Positions 1 through 9,120 of a stretch of DNA of 64,000 nucleotides are shown here, in pieces. Positions within the stretch are counted from its first letter, which is position 1, and each line of letters begins with the position of its first letter. Source of the stretch: Bdellovibrionales bacterium (GTDB lineage Bacteria; Bdellovibrionota; UBA1018; CAIMNF01); the NCBI GenBank assembly GCA_947502835.1, contig CANNBJ010000006.1, positions 124,001-188,000 on the forward strand. The letters are read 5' to 3'. A program made the translations under genes and the position numbers. The notes under the pieces are model-generated. The model was given only the letters and a program-made list of their open reading frames with translations, was not told the origin of the DNA and did no database searches.

Positions 1-11
1 TACACACTTTT

Positions 12-677
12 TTAAGGAGTCGTGAACTCGGTCCAATCCCGGATCACCTTCAAGGACCGCGGATCGGGAATGCGGGCATGGTTTTCGTGGCTCACCTGAA
101 TCCAACCAAGACCCGCCCGATAGGCCGACTCCATCCCTGCTGAGGAATCTTCGAACACGAGCACATCCGCAGGATCTGCTCCGATTTCCGCCAGTGCGGT
201 GAGGTACGGCGAAGGATGGGGCTTACTCTCGGCATAATCCCCGAACCCCCAAATCCGGTCGAAAACCCCGTTGATTTGATGGGCCCCCAGGATGGCCTCC
301 ACCTCGGACCTGTCGGAGCCTGTGACGATACCCATGAAACGGGCCCGTTTTCTGAATTCCGGAAGCCATTTCTCAAACCCGGGAATGAGGTTCACACCGC
401 GATGGAATCTCTCCTGGTAGCGCGCCTTGAACTCGCGGATCAGAACATCGCTTGCCCCGAGGTGCAATCCGATTTGTGTGGCCTCCCGCTGCATTTCCTC
501 AACGGCCAACTTCCATGTTTTTCCGACGATCAGATTCGCAAAGCGACTCCCTTCCGTGGAGTTCCGCTCCCGGAAATAGGTTTCGATCACTTCTCTTGCC
601 AGGACTTCCGTTTCCACAATGGTCCCGTCAAAATCGAAAAGGAGGATTTTATCGTCAATCTGCACTGGTTTTTTCAT
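12..677 (-). CDS. HAD-superfamily phosphatase (beta-phosphoglucomutase-like)
   Basis: This is a 221-residue cytosolic phosphatase or phosphomutase of HAD subfamily I. Motif I is DFDGT, with the nucleophile and general-acid aspartates at D15 and D17. Motif II is the Thr in VTGSD, the lysine motif is in SKPHPSPY, and motif IV is VFEDSSAG. A helical cap lies between motifs I and II, as in the beta-phosphoglucomutase/phosphoglycolate phosphatase group. The length is normal and all key residues are present, so it should be active. The substrate cannot be read from the sequence. It is divergent from the HU-like gene, with about 100 bases between them. Confidence 0.85.
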   Translation of the reverse strand: MKKPVQIDDKILLFDFDGTIVETEVLAREVIETYFRERNSTEGSRFANLIVGKTWKLAVEEMQREATQIGLHLGASDVLIREFKARYQERFHRGVNLIPGFEKWLPEFRKRARFMGIVTGSDRSEVEAILGAHQINGVFDRIWGFGDYAESKPHPSPYLTALAEIGADPADVLVFEDSSAGMESAYRAGLGWIQVSHENHARIPDPRSLKVIRDWTEFTTP

Positions 678-778
678 GGTTTCCTGGAAATTCTGACAAA
701 TTCTGGCCTTTTTTACGAATTTTTTCTTGCCGAATTCGGATTTAATTTATTAAGAAAGTATCCAAAGGAGATTTTCAA

Positions 779-1138
779 ATGGCAAAGAAAACTGCAAAGA
801 AGAAGTATTCATTCATCAATGAACTCTACGAAGGCGTGATGGGAATCACTGAAGTGGCCAAGAACGGCAGCGTCAAGCTGAAGCGCTCCGACCTGAAAGA
901 GCTGATCGAAACCACCTTCAACCGTGGTGCCAAACTCGCTGCAGGCGGCGAGCGCGTTCGCTTTCCGGTAATCGGTGCGCTGGTGCGCCGTGAAGTGAAG
1001 GCCCGCAAGGCCGGCAAAGGCGTCAATCCGTTCACCGGAGAGGCAATCGAAGTAAAGGCGCGTCCTGCTTCAAAGAAGCCTCGCTGGTCCTTCCCGAAGT
1101 CCTTGAAGGACACCTTCTCTGACAAGAAAAACTGGTAA
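779..1138 (+). CDS. HU/IHF-family DNA-binding protein
   Basis: This 119-residue basic protein belongs to the HU/IHF histone-like family, which bends and compacts DNA as a dimer. The C-terminal half has the family beta-arm: FPVIGALVRREVKARKAG, then NPFTGE with the conserved Asn-Pro, then a basic tail. The N-terminal half is longer than classical HU (about 90 residues) and starts with a lysine-rich stretch, so this is a divergent HU-like protein. The start is well supported by AAAGGAG at 763-769. It is monocistronic, with a strong terminator behind it. Confidence 0.85.
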   Translation: MAKKTAKKKYSFINELYEGVMGITEVAKNGSVKLKRSDLKELIETTFNRGAKLAAGGERVRFPVIGALVRREVKARKAGKGVNPFTGEAIEVKARPASKKPRWSFPKSLKDTFSDKKNW

Positions 1139-1167
1139 TTCCAGTTCAAGATACAAATCAATCCTTG

Positions 1168-1198
1168 AAAAAGGAGCGGAAGATTTCCGCTCCTTTTT
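1168..1198 (+). terminator. Rho-independent terminator of the HU-like gene
   Basis: A perfect stem GGAGCGGAA / TTCCGCTCC with a GAT loop is flanked by A-rich sequence on the left and five T on the right. It lies 30 bases after the stop codon. Confidence 0.9.
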
Positions 1199-1238
1199 CT
1201 TTTGATGCCGCCCCTCCCCCGAGTTAAGGTCATGGCCT

Positions 1239-2219
1239 ATGAAATTGGTAAGCCTCATTGCAAAAGACCGCTCCATCCATGTGGGTGCCCTTCTCGAGGG
1301 AGCCACCCCGCTCGACAATTTGATTCTTGATTTTCATGTTCTTGATCCAAAGCCCCTGCACGAAACCATGAATGACTTCATCGCTGCCCAAAAGGAGACA
1401 CTTCCATGGGCGAGCGCCATGATGGAAAAAGCCCGGGCGGGCCTTGTTCCCAAGGAAGCGCTGTGCCGGGAGAGCGATGCGCTTCTGATTTCCCCTGTTC
1501 CCCACCCGGTTTCCTGCCGCGACGGCTATGCGTTCCGTCAGCACGTAGAGAGCGCACGAAAGGGCCGGGGCCTTCCCATGATCCCGGAGTTCGACCACTT
1601 TCCGATTTTTTATTTTACCAATCACCTTGCGATCACCGGACCGGGCGAGATCTATGTCAGGGAAAAGGCGCTTGAACGACTTGATTTCGAGCTCGAGGTG
1701 GCGATCGTGATCGGCAAGGAGGGACGCAACATCAAGGCAAGTGAGGCCGATGATCATATTTTCGGCTACATGATCATGAACGACTGGTCGGCACGCGAGC
1801 TTCAAACCCAGGAAATGAAGTTGAACCTGGGGCCTGCCAAAGGCAAAGACTTCGCGACCTCGCTTGGGCCCTACCTTGTGACCCGGGACGAGCTTGCATC
1901 CCGCAGGATTCCCGGTGCAGAAGGGGAACGATACGACCTGCGAATGACCGCATTCCACAATGGAAAACAGGTTTCCGACGGGAATCTCAAAGACATGAAC
2001 TGGACCTTCGGGCAGATCCTCGAGCGCGCGTCCTATGGCGTCACCCTCAGACCCGGCGAAGTGATCGGATCCGGAACCGTGGGCACCGGTTGCTACATGG
2101 AACTGAACCTCACCACACTCAAGGACAACCCCGTGTGGCTGAAGCCGGGGGATGAATTCACCTTGGAGGTGGAAAAGCTCGGTCGTCTTCAAAACCGGAT
2201 CGAACGAGAGAACGCGTGA
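1239..2219 (+). CDS. Fumarylacetoacetate hydrolase family protein
   Basis: This 326-residue FAH-fold enzyme probably splits fumarylacetoacetate to fumarate and acetoacetate, the last step of tyrosine/homogentisate breakdown. The metal and active-site region is recognisable: LDFELEVAIVIG around residues 146-158, MNDWSAREL near 180, GKDFATSLGPYLVT near 205, and GTVGTGC near 285. The N-terminal 100 residues look like the bipartite form of the family. The next gene is a maleylacetoacetate isomerase overlapping its stop codon, which supports the homogentisate assignment. Homogentisate dioxygenase is not in the window. Another beta-diketone or acylpyruvate substrate remains possible. Confidence 0.85.
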   Translation: MKLVSLIAKDRSIHVGALLEGATPLDNLILDFHVLDPKPLHETMNDFIAAQKETLPWASAMMEKARAGLVPKEALCRESDALLISPVPHPVSCRDGYAFRQHVESARKGRGLPMIPEFDHFPIFYFTNHLAITGPGEIYVREKALERLDFELEVAIVIGKEGRNIKASEADDHIFGYMIMNDWSARELQTQEMKLNLGPAKGKDFATSLGPYLVTRDELASRRIPGAEGERYDLRMTAFHNGKQVSDGNLKDMNWTFGQILERASYGVTLRPGEVIGSGTVGTGCYMELNLTTLKDNPVWLKPGDEFTLEVEKLGRLQNRIERENA

Positions 2220-2233
2220 ACGCAGGGACCGGA

Positions 2234-2878
2234 ATGTACCGCCTTTTCCACTACTGGCGATCCTCGAGTTCCTGGAGGGTCCGCTTTGCCCTTGATTTCA
2301 AGGGCATTCCCTATGAGCCCGTGGCGGTAAGCCTCCTGAACGGAGAGTCGGAGAGCCCGGAGCATCTCTCCCGAAACCCGCTTGGAACGGTTCCTGTTTT
2401 GGAGATTCCGGGGACTCCCGCATCCCTCCTGAGTGAGAGCCTTGCGATCCTGCATTTTCTTGAGGAGGCCCACCCTGACCTCCCCTGCCTCCTTCCGGGC
2501 ACTCCGCTTGAGCGGGCCCGGATCCGAATGCTTGCGGAACTGATCAACTCCGGCATCCAACCCTTCCACAATCCTCCAGTCCTGGCACAACACTCTGCGG
2601 ACCCGGTGGAGCAGAAATCCTGGGCTGCCGGATTCATTGAAAAAGGCCTCCATGCATACGAGTCCCATTGCAAGAAAACCCATGGCCTTTACTCGGTGGG
2701 TGATGCTCCCTCGATTGCGGATGCGTGCCTGATTCCCCAGCTCTACAGCGCAGAGCGCTTTGAGGTCGACTGGAGGGCTTTTCCGGTGATCTCCGGGGTC
2801 GAAACCAACCTGCGCGCCCTTCCCGCCTATCAGAGTTCCCATGCGGAACGCTTTAAACCTCTTGATTTCAAAGGCTGA
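2234..2878 (+). CDS. maiA: Maleylacetoacetate isomerase (zeta-class glutathione transferase)
   Basis: This 214-residue zeta-class GST isomerises maleylacetoacetate to fumarylacetoacetate, feeding the hydrolase encoded just upstream. The glutathione site SSSSWRVR, the zeta-class signature with the catalytic serine, sits about ten residues from the start. An N-terminal thioredoxin fold (NPLGTVPVLEI, then SLAILHFLEE) precedes an all-helical C-terminal domain with SIADACLIPQLYSAERF. I chose ATG at 2234 because AGGGA lies six bases before it. A GTG at 2216 overlapping the upstream stop as GTGA is the alternative and would add six residues. Confidence 0.88.
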   Translation: MYRLFHYWRSSSSWRVRFALDFKGIPYEPVAVSLLNGESESPEHLSRNPLGTVPVLEIPGTPASLLSESLAILHFLEEAHPDLPCLLPGTPLERARIRMLAELINSGIQPFHNPPVLAQHSADPVEQKSWAAGFIEKGLHAYESHCKKTHGLYSVGDAPSIADACLIPQLYSAERFEVDWRAFPVISGVETNLRALPAYQSSHAERFKPLDFKG

Positions 2879-2935
2879 ATAAACCCTTGCCGGCGCTCTT
2901 GATCTTTGCAAAACTCCCATAGGGAGGCCGGTTTC

Positions 2936-3343
2936 ATGGCTAAAAACACTTACCTTCGACCGCTGCTCGTGTTTTTGATTTGTTCCGCAGCGATGTCCTG
3001 TTCAAAACCCGGCAAAGAATCCCCCGCGGGCGGGCAGGTGCCCATTCCCGACACCTTCCCCATTGCAAATTCGAAGTTCAAGAATTGCCGATTCGAAAAT
3101 GAGAATCCCGAATACTCTTATGGCACCCGGATTGCTCCGAACCGGATTCTCTGCGATGAGGGAGTGGCTCGGGCAGTAAGCCTTCTTTCGCCGAATCCTC
3201 TTCCGGCCGGCCTTTCCTTTTCACTGGCCGAGCTGGCCCTCGTGGGAACCGCTTCCGAGAAAATGACTGCAGCACCCTATCAGTTCTACATGGAGAATGA
3301 GGCAGGATACCTGATCCTGAAAATGCGGATCACCGTGAAGTAA
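2936..3343 (+). CDS. Small predicted lipoprotein
   Basis: This 135-residue protein has a lipoprotein signal: MAKN, a basic R, the hydrophobic run PLLVFLICS, and the lipobox AAMSC. The mature protein should be anchored in a membrane. I recognise no family. It contains two further cysteines (FKNCRFE, RILCDE) that could form a disulfide. ATG at 2936 is chosen over an ATG ten codons earlier because AGGGAGG at 2921-2927 is correctly spaced and the signal peptide then starts at its n-region. Confidence 0.7.
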   Translation: MAKNTYLRPLLVFLICSAAMSCSKPGKESPAGGQVPIPDTFPIANSKFKNCRFENENPEYSYGTRIAPNRILCDEGVARAVSLLSPNPLPAGLSFSLAELALVGTASEKMTAAPYQFYMENEAGYLILKMRITVK

Positions 3344-3383
3344 GCATTGCAAAGCCCCTGATTTGCGCTATCACTAGGTCCAA

Positions 3384-4892
3384 ATGAAACCATACGGCTG
3401 GCGCTCCCGCGTGGTCCTATCTTTGATTTTCCTTTCTTCTTTTGTTTGCGGAATGGCAACGGCCGAGCCCGAGCTTCGGTGGGCCGCGGATGCCAAATCC
3501 GGGGCTCCCTATGTGTTTGTGGATCCAAAGGACCCGAAGAACTTTCAGGGGTTCGAGTTCGATATCCTGAGCCGTCTTGCAGAAGTCCTCAATCGAAAAC
3601 CGGTGCTTGTGCAAAACGAATGGGACTCTCTGATTCCAGGCCTGAATCGGGGGGATTATGATGTTGCGGCCAATGGCATCGAAATCACACCCGAGCGTGA
3701 GACCGAGGTCCTGTTCTCCGAGCCCTACTATGCAACCTATGAACAGCTGATTGTTCGTGCGGATGAAGTCCGGATCAAGGGCCTCGCCGATGTCGGGCAG
3801 AAGCGAATCGGCACACTCAAGGCCTCGCTCGGTCATGCCATCCTCGAGAGGGAAACCCGCGCCGAGGTGGTGTTCTACGAAGAGGAGTCCTCGGGGTACC
3901 ATGATGTGGAGATCGGTAGACTCGATGGCTTTTTCATCGATCACCCGATTGCCCTCTACTACGCACTCTCAAACCCGAAGCTGAAGGCCGTGGGGGGTGA
4001 AATCGGAAACATGCGGTATGGAATTGCGGTTTCCAAGAAACGCCCGGAATTGAAAGCAGCGCTCGATCGGGGGCTCGAGGAGATGAAACGCTCGGGCGAG
4101 CTCGAAAGAATCCTCTCGAAGTGGTCACTCCTCGATCCGTTCGTCACGAAGGAACTCGGGCTTGGCGCGGGGGTCGCAAATCAAGGTGAACAGCTCGCCG
4201 CCGTACGCGATGTCCGGAATGCGTCCATCACCTTCTCCGAGCGAATGGCGCGGTATTGGAAGCTTCTTCCTCTCCTCGGGAAAGGCGCTCTGAAATCGCT
4301 CGGAATCTCGATCCTTGCCATGATCATCGCCATAGGATTCGGACTGATCCTGGCCATCTCCCGTCTGTACGGCACTGCGGTTCTCCGGATTTCCGCCCAG
4401 GCAATCATCGAGGTCCTGAGAGGCACCCCCCTTTTGATCCAATTGTACCTGATTTTTTTCGGGCTTCCCTATCTTGGAATCCACCTGAGCCCCTTCGTTG
4501 CCGCAGTCATCGGCCTGGGCTTGAACTATGGCGCCTATGAAGCCGAAAACTATCGCGCCGGCATTGAGGCAGTCCCGAAAAGCCAGGTCGAGGCCGCACA
4601 TGCCTTGGCGCTGAGCCCCTCTCAGCGATTCATCTACGTCATTTTCCCGCAGGCGTACCGGATCATCCTTCCTCCGATGACAAATGATTTCATCTCTCTC
4701 ATCAAGGACTCCTCGCTTGTGTCGGTGATCACCATGGTTGAACTCACTACGATCTACTCACAACTTGCATCCACCTATTTTGACCATCTTGGACTCGGGA
4801 TCGTGGTTGCGATTCTCTATTTCGGGCTCGGGTATCCTTTTGTCCGTCTTGCCAGAAGATTTGAAAAGAACCTAAAGAAGAAGTTGGCATGA
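3384..4892 (+). CDS. Polar amino-acid ABC transporter: substrate-binding/permease fusion
   Basis: This 502-residue fusion protein has a signal peptide at residues 1-27, then a family-3 solute-binding domain (about 30-250; FEFDILSRLAEVLNR, FSEPYYATYEQLIVR, GTLKASLGHAILE). It ends in a HisM/GlnP-type permease domain (about 290-500) with several membrane spans and the EAA loop around residue 402 that docks the ATPase. The same SBD-TMD fusion is known in GlnP-type importers. The cognate ATPase is neither adjacent nor elsewhere in the window, so it must be encoded elsewhere. The stop overlaps the next start as ATGA. Confidence 0.88.
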   Translation: MKPYGWRSRVVLSLIFLSSFVCGMATAEPELRWAADAKSGAPYVFVDPKDPKNFQGFEFDILSRLAEVLNRKPVLVQNEWDSLIPGLNRGDYDVAANGIEITPERETEVLFSEPYYATYEQLIVRADEVRIKGLADVGQKRIGTLKASLGHAILERETRAEVVFYEEESSGYHDVEIGRLDGFFIDHPIALYYALSNPKLKAVGGEIGNMRYGIAVSKKRPELKAALDRGLEEMKRSGELERILSKWSLLDPFVTKELGLGAGVANQGEQLAAVRDVRNASITFSERMARYWKLLPLLGKGALKSLGISILAMIIAIGFGLILAISRLYGTAVLRISAQAIIEVLRGTPLLIQLYLIFFGLPYLGIHLSPFVAAVIGLGLNYGAYEAENYRAGIEAVPKSQVEAAHALALSPSQRFIYVIFPQAYRIILPPMTNDFISLIKDSSLVSVITMVELTTIYSQLASTYFDHLGLGIVVAILYFGLGYPFVRLARRFEKNLKKKLA

Positions 4893-6157
4893 GATTCTCC
4901 ATCAACATCCTGGCCCTGTACGCCGTCCTCTCCCTCACCTCCATGGCAGGGATGAACCTCGGGTTCCTTCTGGTTTTTTTATGGTTTCTCGCAGCACTGC
5001 TAGGCATGCGAGGCGCGATCCTCGACCCCGTTCGGAGCACGCTTGGGTACCGTCCATATCGAAACAGTGCACTTTTTCTTTTCTCAAGCTGCCTTTTGAG
5101 CTTGCTCATGGCAAAGGTGCAGCCCTTCTCGTATGCAGGGCATGCACCTGAGGTCACTTTCCACGGGGTCCTCAAGATCTGGTACCTCATCTGCCCCTTG
5201 GTACTGTCCGTGGTTTTCAGCACGCATGTCCAAAGCTCACTTGAGGGACTCAAATTCATTACGCGAGCATGGTGGTCGATGACCATTCTTCTTGGCCTCA
5301 TTGCGATCATCCAGTTCAACACCGGCTGGCCTCATCGGCAAGTGATTCCCACAAATCCGACCCACTTTCATGCCACTCTTTTCCTGGGGCATCATCTCTC
5401 CACTTCCAGCATCCTCGTCTTTCCCGCCTTCACCGCGCTCGCTGTGGCACTTGGAACCCTTCTTCGTGAGGGACGGTGGCGATTTCTGGAATGGACCGCG
5501 GGATGCGCCGGACTCTTGATCCTGTTCCTCAGCTATGCACGAACGGCGTGGCTCGCACTTCCGATCGGAATCGTTCTTTTGTTTGCACGCTATTTGAAAC
5601 CGAGAACCTTTTGGGCAAGCACGGGCGCACTTTTGGTGATGATTCTTGTTGGATCCCAGACCCCCGCGATGAAGGAACGAATCCGGAACTCCATGGGAAT
5701 CCACGACCGGATCCTTCTGTGGGAGGCGAATCTTGATTATTTCAAGCACAGGCCTCTGACCGGGATCGGCTGGCTCAAGACCCAGGAAATGTCGGAATTC
5801 TATTTCAAGGAAAAGGATCCTGAAAACTACAAGAGCTACTTCTGGGGCCACGCCCACAACAACTTCTTTGAGATGCTGGGTGGCACCGGGGTCTTGGGAA
5901 CCCTCGCATTCCTGATTTGGAGCGTCTTCACCCTTCGATTCGCGCACCGAACGCGGATCATGTCGGATGAAATCCGCAATCCATTCCTGTCCGACCTCTC
6001 CTCTGGAATCCTCGCGGGCTTGATTCTGCTTCACTTCAATGGGCTGACGAACGTGACGTTCTGGGAGGGAAAAGTCATGCACCAGCAGATGTTCGCGATC
6101 GGTCTGCTTTTCATGATTCAAATATTGATCAAAAGCGGGGCAAAAAAAATCGGGTGA
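4889..6157 (+). CDS. O-antigen ligase family (Wzy_C) membrane protein
   Basis: This 422-residue polytopic inner-membrane protein has about ten to twelve hydrophobic segments. The periplasmic Wzy_C-type loop is visible: FLSYARTAWLALP near 212, RILLWEANLDYFKHRPLTG near 275, and HAHNNFFEMLGGTGVLG near 322. Members ligate O-antigen to the lipid A core or polymerise glycans. The two roles cannot be separated by sequence alone. It overlaps the amino-acid transporter gene by four bases, which suggests co-transcription rather than a shared pathway. Its stop codon lies inside the hairpin at 6147-6187. Confidence 0.8.
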   Translation: MRFSINILALYAVLSLTSMAGMNLGFLLVFLWFLAALLGMRGAILDPVRSTLGYRPYRNSALFLFSSCLLSLLMAKVQPFSYAGHAPEVTFHGVLKIWYLICPLVLSVVFSTHVQSSLEGLKFITRAWWSMTILLGLIAIIQFNTGWPHRQVIPTNPTHFHATLFLGHHLSTSSILVFPAFTALAVALGTLLREGRWRFLEWTAGCAGLLILFLSYARTAWLALPIGIVLLFARYLKPRTFWASTGALLVMILVGSQTPAMKERIRNSMGIHDRILLWEANLDYFKHRPLTGIGWLKTQEMSEFYFKEKDPENYKSYFWGHAHNNFFEMLGGTGVLGTLAFLIWSVFTLRFAHRTRIMSDEIRNPFLSDLSSGILAGLILLHFNGLTNVTFWEGKVMHQQMFAIGLLFMIQILIKSGAKKIG

Positions 6158-6187
6158 GCCCGATCATGAATCAAGCCCACCCGATTT
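6142..6187 (-). terminator. Bidirectional-looking terminator between the ligase gene and slyD
   Basis: Perfect 10-bp arms AAATCGGGTG / CACCCGATTT (6147-6156 and 6178-6187) enclose about 21 bases. On the minus strand the stem is followed by eight T (complement of 6142-6149), the layout of an intrinsic terminator for the convergent slyD-like gene. On the plus strand only three T follow, so termination there would be weaker. Confidence 0.7.
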
Positions 6188-6233
6188 GATAAGTCATTCA
6201 GGTCTCGTTTGGAGATCCTTTTTCAATACCTGA

Positions 6234-6719
6234 TTAGTGGTGGTGTCCGCCCTCGCCGTGAGCATGACCATGGGCCATTTCTTCCGGCGTGGCATCGCGA
6301 ACCGCCATCATCTCCACATCGAAGGTAAGGTCTTCGCCTGCAAGGGGATGATTTCCATCAAGCGCCACTTCTGCACCCTCAATTCCGATCACCCGGAACA
6401 AAAGCACTTCCCCGTTCGGGCCTGTGGCTTGAAATTGATCGCCTTCCTGAAGCTCGGCTGAGTTTGGCAGCTTCTCGCGGGGAACCTTCACCATCAATTG
6501 CTCATCCACGGTCCCGTAGGCATCCGCCGCTGCAACCTCGACCTTGCGGGTGTCACCCACACTCAAAAGAGCGAGCGCCTTCTCGAGGCCGGGAATGATT
6601 TGGCCTGAGCCCTCAAGGAAGGAAAACGGAACATTTTGATCCCGGGAGGTATCAATCACTTCCCCGGAAGAATCGGTAAGCGTATAGTGGAACGAAATCA
6701 CGCGTTTTTGAGTTGCCAT
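6234..6719 (-). CDS. slyD: SlyD-type FKBP peptidyl-prolyl isomerase
   Basis: This 161-residue cytosolic chaperone and proline isomerase has a split FKBP domain: YTLTDSSGEVIDTS, FLEGSGQIIPGLEKAL, then an insert-in-flap segment (VKVPREKLPN to GIEGAEVALDGNHPLAGEDL). The NHPLAGEDLTFDVE motif is diagnostic of SlyD. The C-terminus is a short histidine-rich tail, HGHAHGEGGHHH, suggesting nickel or other metal binding as in E. coli SlyD, though without its cysteines. I chose ATG at 6719. Reading further upstream would run antisense through the asparaginase gene. The promoter region is shared with the divergent asparaginase gene. Confidence 0.9.
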   Translation of the reverse strand: MATQKRVISFHYTLTDSSGEVIDTSRDQNVPFSFLEGSGQIIPGLEKALALLSVGDTRKVEVAAADAYGTVDEQLMVKVPREKLPNSAELQEGDQFQATGPNGEVLLFRVIGIEGAEVALDGNHPLAGEDLTFDVEMMAVRDATPEEMAHGHAHGEGGHHH

Positions 6720-6779
6720 GAGGGTACTGCCTTTCTTTGAATGAGGGCTGAGAAGACCACAAAAAGCGGGGAATGTCAT

Positions 6780-7883
6780 ATGAAATCGGTACAATATCGC
6801 GGGAAACCCAAGAAAATCCTCGTCATTTACACCGGAGGAACCTTCGGAATGTCCGAGCAGCTCGAGATCCCGAAACTCTCGGAACGCGAGTTGAAGGCCC
6901 GATTGGAGCGCGGGGTTCCCGAAATGAAACGCATTGCGGACTGCACTGTCCGGATCGCGTTCAACATGGATAGTTGTCAGATGGGACTTGACCACTGGAT
7001 CAGGATTGCGTCTCTCCTTCACCAAGGAGCGCGTGAGGTTGACGGAGCCGTGGTTCTCCATGGAACCGACACCCTTGCCTACACTGCAAGCGCGCTTTCG
7101 TTTCTTCTCGGAAAACCCCCGATCCCGATCGTCCTTACGGGCGCTCAAAAACCCTTGAGCGCGCTCCGGAACGATGCGCGGGGAAACCTTCTCACCGCGC
7201 TCGAAGTTGCGGCCCATCCCCCTCGGGAACTCAGGAACCGCGTGATGGTGGCGTTTCATGATGAATTGTTTTTGGGCACGCGGGTACGGAAGTTGAGTGC
7301 ACTCCGTTTTTCCGCATTCGAGAGTCCAAGGTTCCCGATCCTCGCCAAGGTGGGAGGCTTGATTCAGTACCGGAACTCCATTTTTCATCTTCCCCCGCTT
7401 CCACCCAAGACAGGTCGCGTCCCGGGCCTACCCCCCGCGACCTTGAACCAGAGCAAGGCTGCCTCGATTTTAAAACTCGAGGTGACGCCGGAATTCCCGG
7501 GATCGGTTTTCGATTCCCGGATTCTCGAATCGCTGGATGGAATCCTCCTGACCCTTTACACCTCGGGAACGGCACCCACGGAAATCCCCGGCTTCCTCCC
7601 TTTCTTGCGTGCAGCACGAAAGGCCTCTGTTCCGGTGTTTGCGATCACAGAGCGGGAGGACGCTCCTGCGGCCTTGAGTTCTTATGCGGCGGGAAAAACC
7701 CTCATCCGTGAGGGCGTACTCTGGTGTCGTGACCTGACTCCCGAGGCTGCATTTGTGAAGGCGCAAGTTCTGCACCTGAGACAACGAATTGGCCAAGGAC
7801 AGTCAAAACACGCCTACCTGCAGTGGCTCGGAAAATCCTGGCATGAAAACTTGAGCGATGAGTCCTCTAGCGGACTCCTTTGA
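6780..7883 (+). CDS. ansA: L-asparaginase, type I
   Basis: This 367-residue enzyme hydrolyses asparagine to aspartate and ammonia. Both catalytic threonine motifs are present: VIYTGGTFGM near residue 14, and HGTDTLAYTASAL near 94 (Thr-Asp pair). The conserved lysine is in LTGAQKPLSALRNDA. There is no signal peptide, which fits the cytosolic type I enzyme. An in-frame ATG at 6741 exists, but ATG at 6780 puts the family's first beta strand at the usual position. The last 17 bases overlap the convergent rnhB gene. Confidence 0.88.
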   Translation: MKSVQYRGKPKKILVIYTGGTFGMSEQLEIPKLSERELKARLERGVPEMKRIADCTVRIAFNMDSCQMGLDHWIRIASLLHQGAREVDGAVVLHGTDTLAYTASALSFLLGKPPIPIVLTGAQKPLSALRNDARGNLLTALEVAAHPPRELRNRVMVAFHDELFLGTRVRKLSALRFSAFESPRFPILAKVGGLIQYRNSIFHLPPLPPKTGRVPGLPPATLNQSKAASILKLEVTPEFPGSVFDSRILESLDGILLTLYTSGTAPTEIPGFLPFLRAARKASVPVFAITEREDAPAALSSYAAGKTLIREGVLWCRDLTPEAAFVKAQVLHLRQRIGQGQSKHAYLQWLGKSWHENLSDESSSGLL

Positions 7884-8580
7884 ATCCCTCACGGTGAACG
7901 GGAGTCGACCCAAGAGCGCGAATCCGTTCCTTGTGAAACGGCGTGGGATAGCCTTTGTGCTTTGAAAGTCCGTAGCCGGGATATCTTGCCTCTAATTTCT
8001 CCATGAGCCCGTCACGATGTACTTTTGCAAAAATCGAGGCACAGGCGATGGAGAGTGATTTCTGATCCCCTTTCACAATCGCGCGGCCCCGATCCAGAAG
8101 TCCCCGGGGAACCCGATTCCCGTCGACCAAGACCACATCAGCCCGTCGTTTCAATGACTCCTCGACCAAAGCAACTGCGCGTTCCATGGCAAGCATCGAT
8201 GCGTGAAGAATGTTCAAACGTGCAATTTCGCCGACGTCGGCCTCCGAAACCGCTGAGGCAAGAATGCCATTGCCTTGAAGGCCGAGCGCCAGGGGTTCAC
8301 GGTCTTTCTCGGGAATCAACTTGCTGTCTCTCACATGAAACAGAGGATGAATGGGCTCCGCAGTCGACTCGCGCCCCTGCGGCCTGAGCCCATCCGGGCG
8401 GTATCCAAGAGTGGCAAGGAAACCCGGATCCAGTGCGGCGGCACCCGCAACCACGGGACCTGCAAGGCACCCGCGTCCGACTTCATCCACTCCGATGATG
8501 AGAGCCCCGGAACGAAAAAACCCGAGGGCGGCCTCCGAACTCAAATCGGGAAACAGCGCCTCGGGCTTTTTGATTATCAT
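7867..8580 (-). CDS. rnhB: Ribonuclease HII
   Basis: This 237-residue endonuclease nicks RNA/DNA hybrids and starts ribonucleotide excision. The signature GVDEVGRGCLAGPVVAGA supplies the first catalytic Asp-Glu pair, followed by the aspartates in VRDSKLI and VLVDGN. The C-terminal motif is YPGYGLSKHKGYPTPFH. It is the last gene of the rpsP-KH-trmD-SPOUT-rplS operon, eleven bases after rplS, a common position for rnhB. Confidence 0.93.
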   Translation of the reverse strand: MIIKKPEALFPDLSSEAALGFFRSGALIIGVDEVGRGCLAGPVVAGAAALDPGFLATLGYRPDGLRPQGRESTAEPIHPLFHVRDSKLIPEKDREPLALGLQGNGILASAVSEADVGEIARLNILHASMLAMERAVALVEESLKRRADVVLVDGNRVPRGLLDRGRAIVKGDQKSLSIACASIFAKVHRDGLMEKLEARYPGYGLSKHKGYPTPFHKERIRALGSTPVHREGFKGVR

Positions 8581-8591
8581 GAAATCTTAAA

Positions 8592-9047
8592 TCAGTTCTT
8601 GGACTTCGCAGCGGCAGAGGCAGCAGCGGATTCACGAGATTGAACATCGCTTTCGATCTTGGCAGCTTTTCCTTCAAGACCGCGGATGTAGTACAGCTTC
8701 GAGCGACGAACCTTACCACGGCTCACCACTTCAACCTCGGCAACACTCGGGGAGCTCTCGAGGAAAATACGTTCAACGCCGACTCCATGGGAGATCTTGC
8801 GCACGATGAAGGACTTGCCCGCACCGTGGTTTCCACGCTTGATCACGGTTCCTTCGAAAAGCTGAATCCGCTCTTTTTCACCCTCTTTGATTTTCACGTG
8901 AACTTTCACGGTATCGCCGGCTGCGAATTCAGGGAGATTCGAACGAATCACACCTGCGTCCACTTTTGCCACCGTGGAGGACAGCCCTGCGGAATTGTCA
9001 TACTGGGCTTTTCTTCTGCTTTTACGTTTGATTACTTTTTGTGCCAT
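8592..9047 (-). CDS. rplS: Ribosomal protein bL19
   Basis: This is 50S subunit protein L19, at the interface with the 30S subunit. The conserved core is clear: [52 protein letters not shown], and [15 protein letters not shown]. It has an unusual N-terminal extension of about 25 lysine/arginine-rich residues and a C-terminal tail rich in Ala, Ser and Lys, giving 151 residues against about 115 in E. coli. It is preceded by a 134-base spacer within the operon that holds a hairpin. Confidence 0.95.
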   Translation of the reverse strand: MAQKVIKRKSRRKAQYDNSAGLSSTVAKVDAGVIRSNLPEFAAGDTVKVHVKIKEGEKERIQLFEGTVIKRGNHGAGKSFIVRKISHGVGVERIFLESSPSVAEVEVVSRGKVRRSKLYYIRGLEGKAAKIESDVQSRESAAASAAAKSKN

Positions 9048-9120
9048 GGTCCTAACTCCAAAACTTTCCCGTACCGGTATCGATCACGGTGTTGATAACG
9101 GCCTTCAACCGCATTTGACT

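Noticed and set aside
1230-2192. Open frame of 320 codons antisense to the fumarylacetoacetase gene
   Set aside because: Shadow of a well-conserved gene; no family similarity and no plausible start.
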